The notes beneath the pieces are model-generated. The model saw only the letters and a program-made list of their open reading frames with translations, had not been told where the DNA came from and did no database searches. From the NCBI RefSeq assembly GCF_009362785.1, contig NZ_WHNQ01000020.1, positions 84,226 through 148,225 of the forward strand: a DNA stretch of 64,000 nucleotides, written 5' to 3'. Position numbers and translations under genes: made by a program. Source of the stretch: Paraburkholderia atlantica (GTDB taxonomy: Bacteria > Pseudomonadota > Gammaproteobacteria > Burkholderiales > Burkholderiaceae). Shown here one piece after another: positions 26,449 through 35,765 of this stretch. Position 1 is the stretch's first letter; every line of letters begins with the position of its first letter.

Positions 26449-27483
26449 TCAGGCAAGCACGTCCGAAAACACACGCGCCGCGAAACGGTCCGAATTCGTA
26501 CCGTTGTTCAACACGCCGACCGATTTCAGATCGTCGGCATAGAGCGCGATTTCCTTCTTGAACGCATCGCCCACCGGATGATGGTGGTCCGTATGGCTCT
26601 TGAGCATCTCCGTCAGTTGCTCGACATTCGCGCCCGGCGCGTTCGGCGCGAAGATCGCGGCGGCCTGCGCGGGGTTGTTCGCGGTCCACTCGGTCGCTTC
26701 GAGCAAGGCCTGAGTCAGCGCTTGCGCCGTCGCGCGGTCCTTGCGGATCAGCGAGCCGCGCACGCCCAGCACGCAGCACACGCGGTTCGCGTACTCGCCG
26801 CACAGGTTGTTCGACACTTCCTGCAAATGGTCGCCTTCGCGCAAGGTCCAGATGGTCGGGTCGCCATCGGCGATCGCCTGCACTTCGCCCTTTTTCAATG
26901 CTTCGCCAAGCAGCGGAGCGGGATATTGACGCCAGTGCACATCGTTGTCCGGATCGACGCCGATCTTCTTTAGCGTGACCGCGAAGAAATTCTTCGCGGG
27001 GCTCGCCATGTCGCTCACGCCGACCGTGCGCCCCTTAAGCCCCTGAAGATCGACGATACCCGACGCCTTCGTCGCGAGCAGTCTCATGCAGCCGCCGTGA
27101 ATGCCCGCGGTCAGTTTCACGTCGAAGCCCTGTTCAAGCGGTTTGATCCAGCGCAGCGCCATGCCGACGCCTGCATCCGATTTGCCGGTTGCGATCGCTT
27201 CGAGCAGCTGGTCGGTCGAGCCTGCGAAGTTGACCAGTTCAACTTGCAAGCCATGCTTGCGGAAAAAGCCCTGTTTCTCGGCGACCGGCACGGGCGCGGT
27301 GCAGATCGCCGACGCATTCCATGAGAGCTTGAGCGGCTTCAGCGCTTCGTCGGCCGATGCGCGCACGCCCGGCAGACCGAATGCCGCGCCGCCGAGCGCA
27401 GCCGCGCCGGCAGCCCACGCGGTGTTGCGCAGCCACACGCGGCGCGCGGCGTTCGATGGCTGATTGTCGTCAGTATGGTTCAT
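26449..27483 (-). CDS. ABC substrate-binding protein (sulfonate/nitrate type) with TAT-like signal
   Basis: Protein of 344 aa. The N-terminus has twin arginines (ARRVWLRNTAWAAGAAALGG, residues 13-32), suggesting Tat export. The mature part is an SBP type 2 fold with SAICTAPVPVAEKQGFFRKH, NFAGSTDQLLEAIATGKSD and VQAIADGDPTIWTL. It is the last gene of a four-gene minus-strand operon and the second binding protein for one ATPase/permease pair. Several cysteines (including a CC pair in NRVCCVLG) are unusual for this family. Ligand unknown. Confidence 0.83.
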   Translation of the reverse strand: MNHTDDNQPSNAARRVWLRNTAWAAGAAALGGAAFGLPGVRASADEALKPLKLSWNASAICTAPVPVAEKQGFFRKHGLQVELVNFAGSTDQLLEAIATGKSDAGVGMALRWIKPLEQGFDVKLTAGIHGGCMRLLATKASGIVDLQGLKGRTVGVSDMASPAKNFFAVTLKKIGVDPDNDVHWRQYPAPLLGEALKKGEVQAIADGDPTIWTLREGDHLQEVSNNLCGEYANRVCCVLGVRGSLIRKDRATAQALTQALLEATEWTANNPAQAAAIFAPNAPGANVEQLTEMLKSHTDHHHPVGDAFKKEIALYADDLKSVGVLNNGTNSDRFAARVFSDVLA

Positions 27484-27537
27484 CGTGTTGCTTCCCTGTG
27501 CTTGAGTGGATGGTCTGTGGCCGCGTCTGCGCGCGGG

Positions 27538-28374
27538 CTACGTTTCGAGGCCCAGCAGCCCCAGTACATCGCGGCGCAACGACACCAGCGCGGGATCGTC
27601 GCGATGGCGCGGATACGGCGCGTCGTTGCGCACCTCGGAAACGATGCGCGCCGGCCGTTCGCTCAGCACGATCACGCGGTTCGCGACGTACAGCGCTTCC
27701 TCGACGTCGTGCGTGACGAGCAGCACGGAAAACCCTTCCGCCTGCCACAGCCGCACGAGTTCCGCCTGCATGCGGATACGCGTCAGCGAATCGAGCTTGC
27801 CGAATGGTTCGTCGAGCACGAGAAGGCGCGGGTTATTGACCAGCGCGCGCGCGAGTGCCGCGCGCTGCGCCATCCCGCCCGACAGTTGATGCGGAAACGC
27901 GTTCGCAAACGCCGACAGGCCGACCGTCTGCAGCGCCGCGTCGATACGTTCCGCGGTTTCGCGCTTCGCCTGATCGCCCCGTGTTTTGCGCTGCGCCTGC
28001 GGACCGAGCCCGACGTTGTCGCGCACCGTCCGCCACGGAAACAGCGTCGGGTCCTGAAACACGACGACGCGCGACGGATCGGGACCAGCGACCGCTTCGC
28101 CGTCTGCATGGATCTCGCCGCGCGCGGGCGCATCGAGGCCCGCGACGAGCCTGAGCAACGTCGATTTGCCGCAGCCGCTAGCGCCGAGCAGCGCGACGAA
28201 CTCGCCGGGCTCGACCGTGAGGCTGATGTTGTCGAGCACGGGCAGCGCCTCGCCGCGCAGCGTGAATTGATGGCTGACCTCGCGCACATCGACTCGCGTG
28301 CCTCTCCGTGCGTGAGCGGAAGACATCTGCCGAAACGACCCGGGAAACGATTGAGACAGAGAAGCGGCTACCAT
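27538..28374 (-). CDS. SsuB-like ABC transporter ATPase
   Basis: About 278 aa with Walker A GASGCGKST (64-72), Q-loop VVFQDPTLFPW, signature LSGGMAQRAALARAL, Walker B LLVLDEPFGKLD and switch VTHDVEEAL, all typical of the nitrate/sulfonate/taurine class. The ATG at 28374 overlaps the permease stop by 7 bases; ATGs at 28395 and 28326 are alternatives. Energises the permease upstream. Confidence 0.88.
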   Translation of the reverse strand: MVAASLSQSFPGSFRQMSSAHARRGTRVDVREVSHQFTLRGEALPVLDNISLTVEPGEFVALLGASGCGKSTLLRLVAGLDAPARGEIHADGEAVAGPDPSRVVVFQDPTLFPWRTVRDNVGLGPQAQRKTRGDQAKRETAERIDAALQTVGLSAFANAFPHQLSGGMAQRAALARALVNNPRLLVLDEPFGKLDSLTRIRMQAELVRLWQAEGFSVLLVTHDVEEALYVANRVIVLSERPARIVSEVRNDAPYPRHRDDPALVSLRRDVLGLLGLET

Positions 28375-29411
28375 TTGAGCAATCCTTTTTGCCATGTCAG
28401 CAGACGATCGCGCACGCGAAACAGCAACGTGATGAGCCCCGAGCACATCAGCGCCATCACGAGCAGCGCGGCGTACATGTTCGAATAGGCGGCCCAGCCC
28501 TGCGCCCATTGCAGATACCAGCCGAGGCCCGCTTTCACGCCCATCATCTCCGCGACGATCAACACCGCGAACGACGCGCCCAGACCCATGAACAGCCCGA
28601 CGAATACCGAAGGCAACGCAGCCGGAATGGCGACGCGAAGAATCAGGAACGATGGCCGCGCGCCGAGAGTGCGGGCCACGTCGTAATACGCGGAACTCAC
28701 GCTCGCTACACCGGACCATGTGAGCACGGCGACCGGGAACGCGGCAGCGAGTGCGATCAGGAACACGCTTGCGCTGAAGCTCGACGGGAAAAAGAAGAAG
28801 GCGAGCGGCAGCCACGCGGTGGCGGGCAACGGACCCACGAGGCGCAGGACCGGATGAAGCCAATACCCCACCGCCTTCGACCAGCCGATGCTGACGCCGA
28901 TCACGAAGCCCGCCAGCGCCCCGCACACGTAGCCGTACGCGAGCAACACGAACGAGTGACCGACGCTCGACGCGAGTCTCGGCAGATCGTCCGCATAGAC
29001 GGCGAGCAATGCTTGCGGGGGCGCGAAGAACGGACGCGGCAGCCATTCGAGCTGCGCGGTGACCACTTCCCATGCCGTCAATCCGATAGACAGCGCCAAC
29101 AGCCAGGGCGTCGCGTTGAGCCACGCCTGCACGCGCAGACGCTTTGCGCTTGCCGCTGGTGTCGAGGTATTCACTCGCCAGCCCGCCACGCCGATACCCG
29201 CCGATAACACCGCGAACAGCAGCTTGAGGATCAGCAGTTCACGCGTGTATGGCCAGTCGTCGAGTGCGGGCCACCACTGCGTGATCGCCGCGCCGCCGAG
29301 CCATCCAAGCGCGGCGAGCCCGGACACGATCAGCTTGGGGTCGTGTCGCGCAGTGCTCGCGGCATCGGCGGCAAGATTGGCCCGAGGGAAAGTTTGAGTT
29401 TGCGTGGACAT
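28368..29411 (-). CDS. SsuC-like ABC transporter permease
   Basis: Protein of 347 aa, longer than a typical SsuC (about 260), because of an N-terminal extension with two extra hydrophobic segments (about residues 29-45 and 60-78). The permease core follows: PWLLALSIGLTAWEVV, the EAA-type loop with DVARTLGARPSFLILRVAIP and C-terminal helices. It should form the membrane channel for the two binding proteins at 26449 and 29433. It starts 21 bases after the upstream binding-protein gene. Confidence 0.86.
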   Translation of the reverse strand: MSTQTQTFPRANLAADAASTARHDPKLIVSGLAALGWLGGAAITQWWPALDDWPYTRELLILKLLFAVLSAGIGVAGWRVNTSTPAASAKRLRVQAWLNATPWLLALSIGLTAWEVVTAQLEWLPRPFFAPPQALLAVYADDLPRLASSVGHSFVLLAYGYVCGALAGFVIGVSIGWSKAVGYWLHPVLRLVGPLPATAWLPLAFFFFPSSFSASVFLIALAAAFPVAVLTWSGVASVSSAYYDVARTLGARPSFLILRVAIPAALPSVFVGLFMGLGASFAVLIVAEMMGVKAGLGWYLQWAQGWAAYSNMYAALLVMALMCSGLITLLFRVRDRLLTWQKGLLKW

Positions 29412-29432
29412 GTCGCGCTCCGTCAGTCGAGG

Positions 29433-30446
29433 TCATGCGCTGGCAAGATGGGTTTCTGAAATCGCGCGCACGTCGATCCGGCGTGGCAGGATCGCGTCGC
29501 GGTTCGCGCTGTCGGCTACTTTTTGCAGCGCTTCGATGTCCGCGTCGGTGACGAAGTGCTGCTTCAGCGAAGCGCGCTGCGTGATCTGCTTCGCGGCGTC
29601 GAGTGGCGAGCGCGTGAGCGTCGCGTAGATCTGCGCATAGGCATCGGGGTTCGCAAGGGCCCAATCGCCGGCGCGTTGATAGCGCTTCAGGACATCGGCA
29701 ATCGCCGCGCGTTTGCGCGGGTCCGTCAGCGAGTTGCCTGACGCAGTGATGAAGCCGAGGCCGCTGTTGATCCCGCTGCCATCGCGCAGCACCCGGCCGC
29801 CGCGCTGCACGGCGATTCCGTAGTACGGGTCGAAGGTCGCCCACACTTCGATCGAACCGGACGCGAAGGCGGCGAACGCGTCGACCGGCAGAATGAAGCG
29901 CACGTTGACGTCATCCTTCGATAAACCCGCTTCCGCCAACGCGCCATAAAGCTGGAACTGCGAAATGCTGCCGCGCGCCGACGAGACGAACACCGTGCGC
30001 CCCTTGAGGTCGGCCACGGTGCGAACAGTCGAATTCGGGCTCACCAGAATGCCGAGTTGCGCGCCGGACCCGACGCGGGTCGCCACGATTTTCAACGACG
30101 GGTCGCCCACCGCCGCGGCGAGAACAGGCAAGTCGCCCGCAGGCGCGAGATCGACGGCGCCCGCGCGTTGCGCTTCGAACAAGGGCGCGGCGCCCTGGAA
30201 GTTAGCCCAGCGGTATGCGTAAGGTGCGTCGTCCAGTACCTTCGATGCTTCGATCAGCGCCCGCGTTCCGCCGGCCTGATCGCCGAGCACGAGCGTTACA
30301 CCGTCGCTTGCCGTGCTCGCGTTTGGACTGCCCGCGGACACGTTTTGCCCACGTGCCGCGGCGGCCACTGAGGCGAGCGGCGCTGCAGTGAGCGCACGCA
30401 ACACGCGTCGCCGCGCGGAAAAAGACGTTGGAACGGAAGGGGTCAT
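29433..30446 (-). CDS. SsuA-like sulfonate-type ABC substrate-binding protein
   Basis: Protein of 337 aa. The N-terminus SARRRVLRALTAAPLASVAA is TAT-like. The mature fold matches the 23091 protein: LVLGDQAGGTRALIEASKVL, WANFQGAAPLFEAQRAGAVD, GDLPVLAAAVGD and VWATFDPYYGIAVQRGG. First gene of the operon binding protein-SsuC-SsuB-second binding protein; the AT-rich 30447-30572 region upstream should hold the promoter. Confidence 0.86.
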   Translation of the reverse strand: MTPSVPTSFSARRRVLRALTAAPLASVAAAARGQNVSAGSPNASTASDGVTLVLGDQAGGTRALIEASKVLDDAPYAYRWANFQGAAPLFEAQRAGAVDLAPAGDLPVLAAAVGDPSLKIVATRVGSGAQLGILVSPNSTVRTVADLKGRTVFVSSARGSISQFQLYGALAEAGLSKDDVNVRFILPVDAFAAFASGSIEVWATFDPYYGIAVQRGGRVLRDGSGINSGLGFITASGNSLTDPRKRAAIADVLKRYQRAGDWALANPDAYAQIYATLTRSPLDAAKQITQRASLKQHFVTDADIEALQKVADSANRDAILPRRIDVRAISETHLASA

Positions 30447-30572
30447 AAGTCCTCGCCGAAGATAGTCAACACAGCGTAGCGAGGAAGGACCCGCGTGAGA
30501 ATTATTCGATTTCGATATGTTTATATTTATTCAATATTTATGTTTTGCATGTCAGCAACGCAGGTAAGCGCG
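30447..30572 (-). promoter_or_regulatory. AT-rich promoter region of the sulfonate-type transporter operon
   Basis: The stretch 30500-30550 is strongly AT-rich in an otherwise GC-rich window and contains ATATGTTT (30515-30522) and runs of alternating A/T. It lies just upstream of the minus-strand binding-protein start at 30446. A defined -35/-10 pair is not assigned. Confidence 0.5.
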
Positions 30573-30595
30573 CGGCTCTCGCCATGCGAGAGCCG
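30573..30595 (-). terminator. Hairpin after the Liv-type operon
   Basis: CGGCTCTCG - CCATG - CGAGAGCCG: a perfect 9-bp stem with a 5-base loop, 16 bases downstream of the LivM-like stop on the minus strand. No strong T-run follows, so termination strength is uncertain. Confidence 0.6.
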
Positions 30596-30610
30596 TAGGA
30601 TTCGCGGAGC

Positions 30611-31504
30611 TTAAGCCTTGCTCGCCGCGTCGCGTGCGACCCTGAACCGGTACTCCCGCACGAAACCATCAGGCTTGAAGATCAGCGCGAGGATCAGGCC
30701 CAGTCCAACCAGCATCAGCCGCAACGCCGCAAGCTGACTCGACGACAACCACGCCACATAGTCGTTGACGAAACGTGTGCCCTCCAGCAGCAGCACCACC
30801 GTGAACACACTCAGCAGCATGCCGCGATTGCTGCCCCGTCCGCCGATAATCACGCTCATGAACGCATAGGCGGTCAGGATCGGACCAAACTGCGTCGGGT
30901 CGATGTACTGGTAGTAGAACGCATGCAGACAGCCCGCGAGGCCGATCGCGCCGCCGCCCAGCGCGAACAGACGCAGGCGCAGCGTCAGCACGTTCTTGCC
31001 AAGCGTCGCGGCGACCAGCGGATCGTCGCGAACGGCACGGGCGGCGCGGCTGAGCGGTGCGCGCGCAACCAGTTCGAACAGCGCGAACACGCCCGCGAGC
31101 AACGCGAGCGTCAGCAGCAGCAAGGGCACGTCGCCGTTAAGAGGCCGCGCGATGTTCGAGATGCCGAGACTGCCGCGCGTCAGCCACTCCTCGTGGATCG
31201 CCACGAGCTTCAGACACTCCGCCGCGCCGAGCGTGACGATGGCGAGATAGTCGTCGGAGAGGCGGATGGAAATGAGGCTGACGCCTGCGCTCGCCAGCGC
31301 GGTGAGCGCGACTGCGACGAGCATCGCGAGCCACGGATCAAAGCCGCTCTTCGTCAGTTGCGCGCACAGATAAGCGGCGAGCATGTAGAAACCGAACAGC
31401 CCGAAATTGACGAGCCCTGTCAGGCCCCATTGCAGATTCAGCCCGAGCGCCGCGATGCCCGCAATCGCGACCAGCATCAGTAGTGAGATGAGATACGGTG
31501 TCAT
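30611..31504 (-). CDS. LivM-like branched-chain-type ABC permease
   Basis: Protein of 297 aa with 8 or so membrane helices and LivM motifs: ALGLNLQWGLTGLVNFGLFG at the N-terminus, DDYLAIVTLGAAECLKL in the middle and GPILTAYAFMSVIIGGRGSN. Last gene of the operon. In this context the HAAT-type importer probably carries a sulfur compound rather than leucine, as judged only from its LLM monooxygenase neighbour. Confidence 0.88.
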   Translation of the reverse strand: MTPYLISLLMLVAIAGIAALGLNLQWGLTGLVNFGLFGFYMLAAYLCAQLTKSGFDPWLAMLVAVALTALASAGVSLISIRLSDDYLAIVTLGAAECLKLVAIHEEWLTRGSLGISNIARPLNGDVPLLLLTLALLAGVFALFELVARAPLSRAARAVRDDPLVAATLGKNVLTLRLRLFALGGGAIGLAGCLHAFYYQYIDPTQFGPILTAYAFMSVIIGGRGSNRGMLLSVFTVVLLLEGTRFVNDYVAWLSSSQLAALRLMLVGLGLILALIFKPDGFVREYRFRVARDAASKA

Positions 31505-31513
31505 GTGCGAGAC

Positions 31514-32392
31514 CTAGCGAGTGACGCGCGGCTGCCCGAACACGCCCCACGGGCGCACCAGCAGCAACGCGCTGAGCACGACGAAAGCGACCGCAGTGCG
31601 ATAGTGCGGCGCGATCACGAGCGTCGAGAGTTCGGACGCCACGCCCATCACGAGCGCGCCGAACACGGCGGCCATCGGCTTATCGATGCCACCGAGAATC
31701 GCCGCGGCGAACACGGGCAGCAGATAGTTCCAGCCCATCTGTGGATCGAGCGTCGCATCGAGCCCGACTAGCAGCCCCGCTGCGCTCGCGAGCGCGCCGC
31801 TCACGAACCACATCGCGGACACCGTGCGGTCGCGCGAGATTCCGCGCACCGAAGCGAGCGCCGCGTTGTCGGCGACGGCGCGCATCGCGCGTCCGAGACG
31901 CGTGTGGCCGAACAGTGCCCAGACCACGGCAAGGCCCGCAAGACCGACCGCGACGATCAGCCATTGCTCGTGATTCACGCGCAATCCGCCGAGCGGTTCG
32001 AGCGCGGCGAAGCGCGTCGGCCGCGCGGGCTCCACGTCGTAGCCGAGCGGCGTGCTGCCCGCGACGAAGCGCACCGCGTTCTCCAGCACCAGTGCGACAC
32101 CCATGCTCGCCACCAGCAGCGTCACGCCGGAGCGTTCGCGCAGCGGGCGATACACCAGCCAGTCGACCGCGACCGCGATCAGTCCGCCGAGCACCATCCC
32201 CGCGAGCGCAGCGAAAGCGATCGGCCATCCGAGCTTGACGTTGAAGAAGTAGATGATGTAAGCGCCGAGCGTGAGCATCGCGCCGATCGCGAAGTTGGCG
32301 AAGCGCAGGATGCTGAAGCTCAGCGCGAGCGCCAGCGCCGGCAGCGCGACGAGCAGGCCCGAGACCAGTCCGTTGAAAAGAATTTGCAGCAT
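31514..32392 (-). CDS. LivH-like branched-chain-type ABC permease
   Basis: Protein of 292 aa, highly hydrophobic, starting MLQILFNGLVSGLLVALPAL and containing FSILRFANFAIGAMLTLGAY and NYLLPVFAAAILGGIDKPMA, the LivH hallmarks. Pairs with the LivM-like protein to form the membrane channel. Spaced 9 bases from livM and 12 from the LivF-like gene. Confidence 0.88.
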   Translation of the reverse strand: MLQILFNGLVSGLLVALPALALALSFSILRFANFAIGAMLTLGAYIIYFFNVKLGWPIAFAALAGMVLGGLIAVAVDWLVYRPLRERSGVTLLVASMGVALVLENAVRFVAGSTPLGYDVEPARPTRFAALEPLGGLRVNHEQWLIVAVGLAGLAVVWALFGHTRLGRAMRAVADNAALASVRGISRDRTVSAMWFVSGALASAAGLLVGLDATLDPQMGWNYLLPVFAAAILGGIDKPMAAVFGALVMGVASELSTLVIAPHYRTAVAFVVLSALLLVRPWGVFGQPRVTR

Positions 32393-32404
32393 CGTGTACG
32401 CGAA

Positions 32405-33151
32405 TCAGTGAGTCTCGGACGCGTCGAGCGGCGCGCCGAGGTAGAGGCGGTGCAAACGGTCATCGGCGAGAAGCTCTTGCGCCGGGGCGAGAAGGCGCAC
32501 CTGTCCCGCAACGAGAACGAGCCCGCGATCCGCCGCCGACAAACCGAGCTTCACGTTCTGCTCGATCATCAGCAGCGTGATGCCCGCCGCACGAATCCGC
32601 GCGATCGATTCGAACAGCAGGCCCGCGTTGCGGGGCGAAAGGCCCGCGGAAGGCTCATCCAGCACCAGCAGCGAAGGCGTCTGCATTAGCGCGGCCGCAA
32701 TCGCCACCATCTGCCGCTGACCGCCGCTCAGCAGACCCGCGCTCGCGGAAAGGCGGTCGCGGATCTCGGGGAAAAGCTGCAACACATAATCGAGCCGCTC
32801 GCGCCGCGCCGAGCCTTCCGTGCGCGGATGCAAAAACTCCCAGCCGAGCCGCAGGTTATCCGCCACCGAGAGATTGGCGAAAACATTGCGCTCCTGCGGT
32901 ACGTACGCGAGACCAAGCCGCGCTCGCGCCGGTGCGTTGAGCGTTTCGACCTGGGTTCCCTGCAATGCGATCGACCCACGCGAAGTCCGCAAAAGCCCCA
33001 CTACGGTTTTGAGCAGCGTGGACTTACCCGAACCGTTCGGCCCGACGACGGTAAGCGCGCCGCCCTGCTCCAGTTCGATATCGACGCCGTGCAGAATGTC
33101 TTTACCGGCGTAGCCCGCATGCACGCCATGCAACGTCAGCGCCGCGCTCAT
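32405..33151 (-). CDS. LivF-like ABC transporter ATPase
   Basis: Protein of 248 aa with Walker A GPNGSGKST (37-45), PQERNVFANLSVADNL, signature LSGGQRQMVAIAAAL and Walker B LLVLDEPSAGLSP. The GLSP version after Walker B is typical of LivF. The ATG at 33151 overlaps the LivG-like stop (ATGA). Works with the LivG-like ATPase. Confidence 0.9.
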   Translation of the reverse strand: MSAALTLHGVHAGYAGKDILHGVDIELEQGGALTVVGPNGSGKSTLLKTVVGLLRTSRGSIALQGTQVETLNAPARARLGLAYVPQERNVFANLSVADNLRLGWEFLHPRTEGSARRERLDYVLQLFPEIRDRLSASAGLLSGGQRQMVAIAAALMQTPSLLVLDEPSAGLSPRNAGLLFESIARIRAAGITLLMIEQNVKLGLSAADRGLVLVAGQVRLLAPAQELLADDRLHRLYLGAPLDASETH

Positions 33152-33918
33152 GCCGCTGCTCCGAGATAGGCTTCCTGCACACGCGCATCGGTGGTGACGG
33201 CATCGAACGTGCCCTGGGTCAGCACGCGGCCTTCGGCGAGCACATACACGTGATCGCACAGCGCAGCCATCATCTCCATGTTGTGTTCGACGATGCCGAA
33301 GGTCATGCCTTCATCGCGCAGTTCGAGAATGAACGCACTCAGTTCGTCGATCAGTGCGGGATTGACACCAGCAGCAGGCTCGTCGAGCAGCAGGATCGAC
33401 GGTTCGAGCATCAATGCGCGGCATAACTCCAGCAGCTTTTTCTGACCGCCCGAGAGCACCCCGGCCGGTTCGTCGGCGAGATGAGTAAGGCGCACGCGAG
33501 CGAGCAGCGACAACGCCCGTTCGATCGCGCGTTCTTCCGCGCGCCGCACGCTGCGCCGCGAAAACAGCAAGCCGGTGATAGTTTCGCCGCGCTGCGCGGG
33601 TGCCGCGAGCAGCAGGTTCTCCAGCACCGAGAGACTGTCCAGTTCGCGCGAAATCTGGAACGTGCGGCCAATTCCCAGATGCGCGCGCGCATGAACCGCG
33701 AGCCGCGCGATGTCCCGACCACCAAGAGTCACCGCGCCGCGCTGCGGCCGCAGCGTGCCTGCAAGCACGTTGAATAGACTGGACTTGCCCGCGCCGTTCG
33801 GCCCGACCAGCCCCGTGATGCGGCCCGCGCGCAGACCGAGCGACGCATCGTCGAGCGCGCGCACGCCGCCGAAAGAGACGCTCACGTGCGCGACCGCCAA
33901 CGAGAGGTCTTCCTTCAT
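33148..33918 (-). CDS. LivG-like ABC transporter ATPase
   Basis: Protein of 256 aa with Walker A GPNGAGKSS (39-47), GIGRTFQISRELDSLSVLEN, signature LSGGQKKLLEL (155-165), Walker B ILLLDEPAAGVNP and VEHNMEMMAAL, the LivG-specific switch region. The ATG at 33918 overlaps the binding-protein stop by four bases. Confidence 0.9.
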   Translation of the reverse strand: MKEDLSLAVAHVSVSFGGVRALDDASLGLRAGRITGLVGPNGAGKSSLFNVLAGTLRPQRGAVTLGGRDIARLAVHARAHLGIGRTFQISRELDSLSVLENLLLAAPAQRGETITGLLFSRRSVRRAEERAIERALSLLARVRLTHLADEPAGVLSGGQKKLLELCRALMLEPSILLLDEPAAGVNPALIDELSAFILELRDEGMTFGIVEHNMEMMAALCDHVYVLAEGRVLTQGTFDAVTTDARVQEAYLGAAA

Positions 33919-35156
33919 CGGAGCGTGTCGATCAACTGGTTCGCGCCGTTCTTGATCACGAAGTGGCCATATTCGCGGTTCAACTGATCGCCGGTCGGCG
34001 TGAAGCGGAAACTCGATCCCGCGCCGCTATACGAGATGGCCTGCTTCGCGCGGAGCGCCTTGAGGCCATCGACGGGATTCTCGACGCTCTTTGCGTTGGG
34101 CCCACTACCGTTGACGACTGGCAGAATCGACTTCGCAAACACGGCCGGATCGGCGCTGCCCGCATGTTCGATAGCGAGTGCCAGCACGGAGATTTCGTCC
34201 CACACGTTCGACGGGAAGATCGCGAGCGTATTCGCCGGAATGCCCGCGCGGTGCGCGAAGGTCTTGTATGCGGTCGAACTTGCGGGCGGAATCGATTGAA
34301 TATGGTGAATGCCCTCGGCCACGCTCTTGCCGACGTTCTTGATGAACGCGCCTTCCGCATCCGCCGCCGACGAATTCGCATAGATGCGCGAATCGCTGAA
34401 GCCGCTGCGATAGACCTCGCGCGCGATCGCCGACAGGTCCGGCAGATAGCTCGGCAGGAACACCGCGTCCGGCTTTTTGCCGAACACCTTTTCGACTTCC
34501 GCGCGATACGACGGCTGATTCGGATTGTAGTACACCACGTCGAGAATCTTGCCGCCGCCCTTTTTGAAGGCATCGACGAAGGGGTTCACCATGCTCAGCG
34601 TGAACGGCGTCTGCAACGCAAGCACCGACGCCGTACGCGCGCCGTCCTTCAGCGCCGCGCGTGCGAATATCGCGCCCCAGTCAGTGCCGCGCGCCTGAAA
34701 GCGCCACACGAGCCCCTGATTGTCGCCTTGCGTGACTTCGTCGCCCGAACCGGTGACGAAGAGCGGCACGCCCTTCTCGATGGTGATCGGCTTGATCGCC
34801 ATCGCGACTGCGCTGCTCCATACGCCGACAATCGCCGACACCTTCGACACGTCCAACAGCTTGCGCGCAGCGGCGACGCCAGCGGTCGGATTGCTCTCGT
34901 CATCCTCGACGACGATCTCGATCTTGCGGCCGCCCAGCACGCCGCCGCCTTCGCTATTGATGAAGTTCGCGGCCTGCTTCGCTGCGTTGACCATGCCTTC
35001 GCCATACGCGCCGCCCGCGCCGGTGAGCGGCGCGAGCAGACCGATACGGATCGGACCGTTGTCCTGTGAGAAGGCGAGACGCGGAACGGCAAGCGCGGCG
35101 AATGCGGCGCTCGCCACGCCGAGGAAGGCGCGGCGATCGAACGAAGAATCGGACAT
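33915..35156 (-). CDS. LivK-type ABC substrate-binding protein with TAT-like signal
   Basis: Protein of 413 aa. The N-terminus carries DRRAFLGVASAAFAALAVP (7-25), a good match to a twin-arginine signal, cleaved near AFS/QD. The mature protein is a type 1 binding fold: IRIGLLAPLTGAGGAYGEGM, GRKIEIVVEDDESNPTAGVA, then VYYNPNQPSYRAEVEKVFGK and HFVIKNGANQLIDTLR at the end. Likely ligand unknown. Located between an AhpD-like gene and the LivG-like ATPase, in one operon. Confidence 0.87.
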   Translation of the reverse strand: MSDSSFDRRAFLGVASAAFAALAVPRLAFSQDNGPIRIGLLAPLTGAGGAYGEGMVNAAKQAANFINSEGGGVLGGRKIEIVVEDDESNPTAGVAAARKLLDVSKVSAIVGVWSSAVAMAIKPITIEKGVPLFVTGSGDEVTQGDNQGLVWRFQARGTDWGAIFARAALKDGARTASVLALQTPFTLSMVNPFVDAFKKGGGKILDVVYYNPNQPSYRAEVEKVFGKKPDAVFLPSYLPDLSAIAREVYRSGFSDSRIYANSSAADAEGAFIKNVGKSVAEGIHHIQSIPPASSTAYKTFAHRAGIPANTLAIFPSNVWDEISVLALAIEHAGSADPAVFAKSILPVVNGSGPNAKSVENPVDGLKALRAKQAISYSGAGSSFRFTPTGDQLNREYGHFVIKNGANQLIDTLR

Positions 35157-35178
35157 GTGCGAGGTTGAGAAGATGTGG

Positions 35179-35724
35179 TTAAGCCGGATGCACTGCCGTC
35201 GGGTCTTCGCCGATCTGCAATGCCTGATTGAAGCGATTGAAGAAGCCGCACAGCGAAATGCGCAGCGTCAGCTCGACGATTTGCGCCTCGCTGAAGTGCT
35301 CGCGCAGACGTTCGAACACGTTGTCGCGAATGCGTTGCGGCGCGTTGGTCACGGCGATTGCGTACTCCACTACGAGCTTATCGACGGCATCGAGCTCTGG
35401 ATGATCCGCGTAGTCGAGCAGGTTGCGCGCGCCCGCCTCGCTCACGCCTTCAACCGCAAGACGCGGTGCGTGACTGCGCACGCAGTAGTCGCAATCGTTC
35501 AGCAGCGACACCACGACAATCGAGATTTCAATGTAGCGAAACGGCACCGCGTTGCGCGCTTTCAGTTCGAGCAGCATGCGAGGCAAATGCTCGACCGCCG
35601 GTCCTACATGCGAGAGCACGGAGAACTGATCGGCGAAATGCGCGCCGTTGCCGGTGAACGCGTTGAATAGCTGACGCAGTTCGGGCGAGAAAGAAGATGG
35701 ATCCGGTTCGCTGACGCGAGGCAT
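35179..35724 (-). CDS. AhpD/carboxymuconolactone decarboxylase-family protein
   Basis: Protein of 181 aa, all-helical, with the CMD/AhpD redox-type motif CDYCVRSHA: C78, C81 and H85. Members are alkylhydroperoxidase-like or act as redox helpers; the CxxC pair indicates the AhpD-like type rather than a true decarboxylase. Start ATG 35724 is 41 bases after the LLM monooxygenase and its stop is 22 bases before the LivK-type gene. It may deal with peroxide from uncoupled flavin oxygenation (inference). Confidence 0.82.
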   Translation of the reverse strand: MPRVSEPDPSSFSPELRQLFNAFTGNGAHFADQFSVLSHVGPAVEHLPRMLLELKARNAVPFRYIEISIVVVSLLNDCDYCVRSHAPRLAVEGVSEAGARNLLDYADHPELDAVDKLVVEYAIAVTNAPQRIRDNVFERLREHFSEAQIVELTLRISLCGFFNRFNQALQIGEDPTAVHPA

Positions 35725-35765
35725 GGGCAATCCCGCCGTGAGAAAAGTGGATGACGGACGCACGC

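Noticed and set aside
28396..29124. Apparent fusion of a 240-residue domain to the SsuB-like ATPase
   Set aside because: Out-of-frame read of the permease gene; no domain recognisable.
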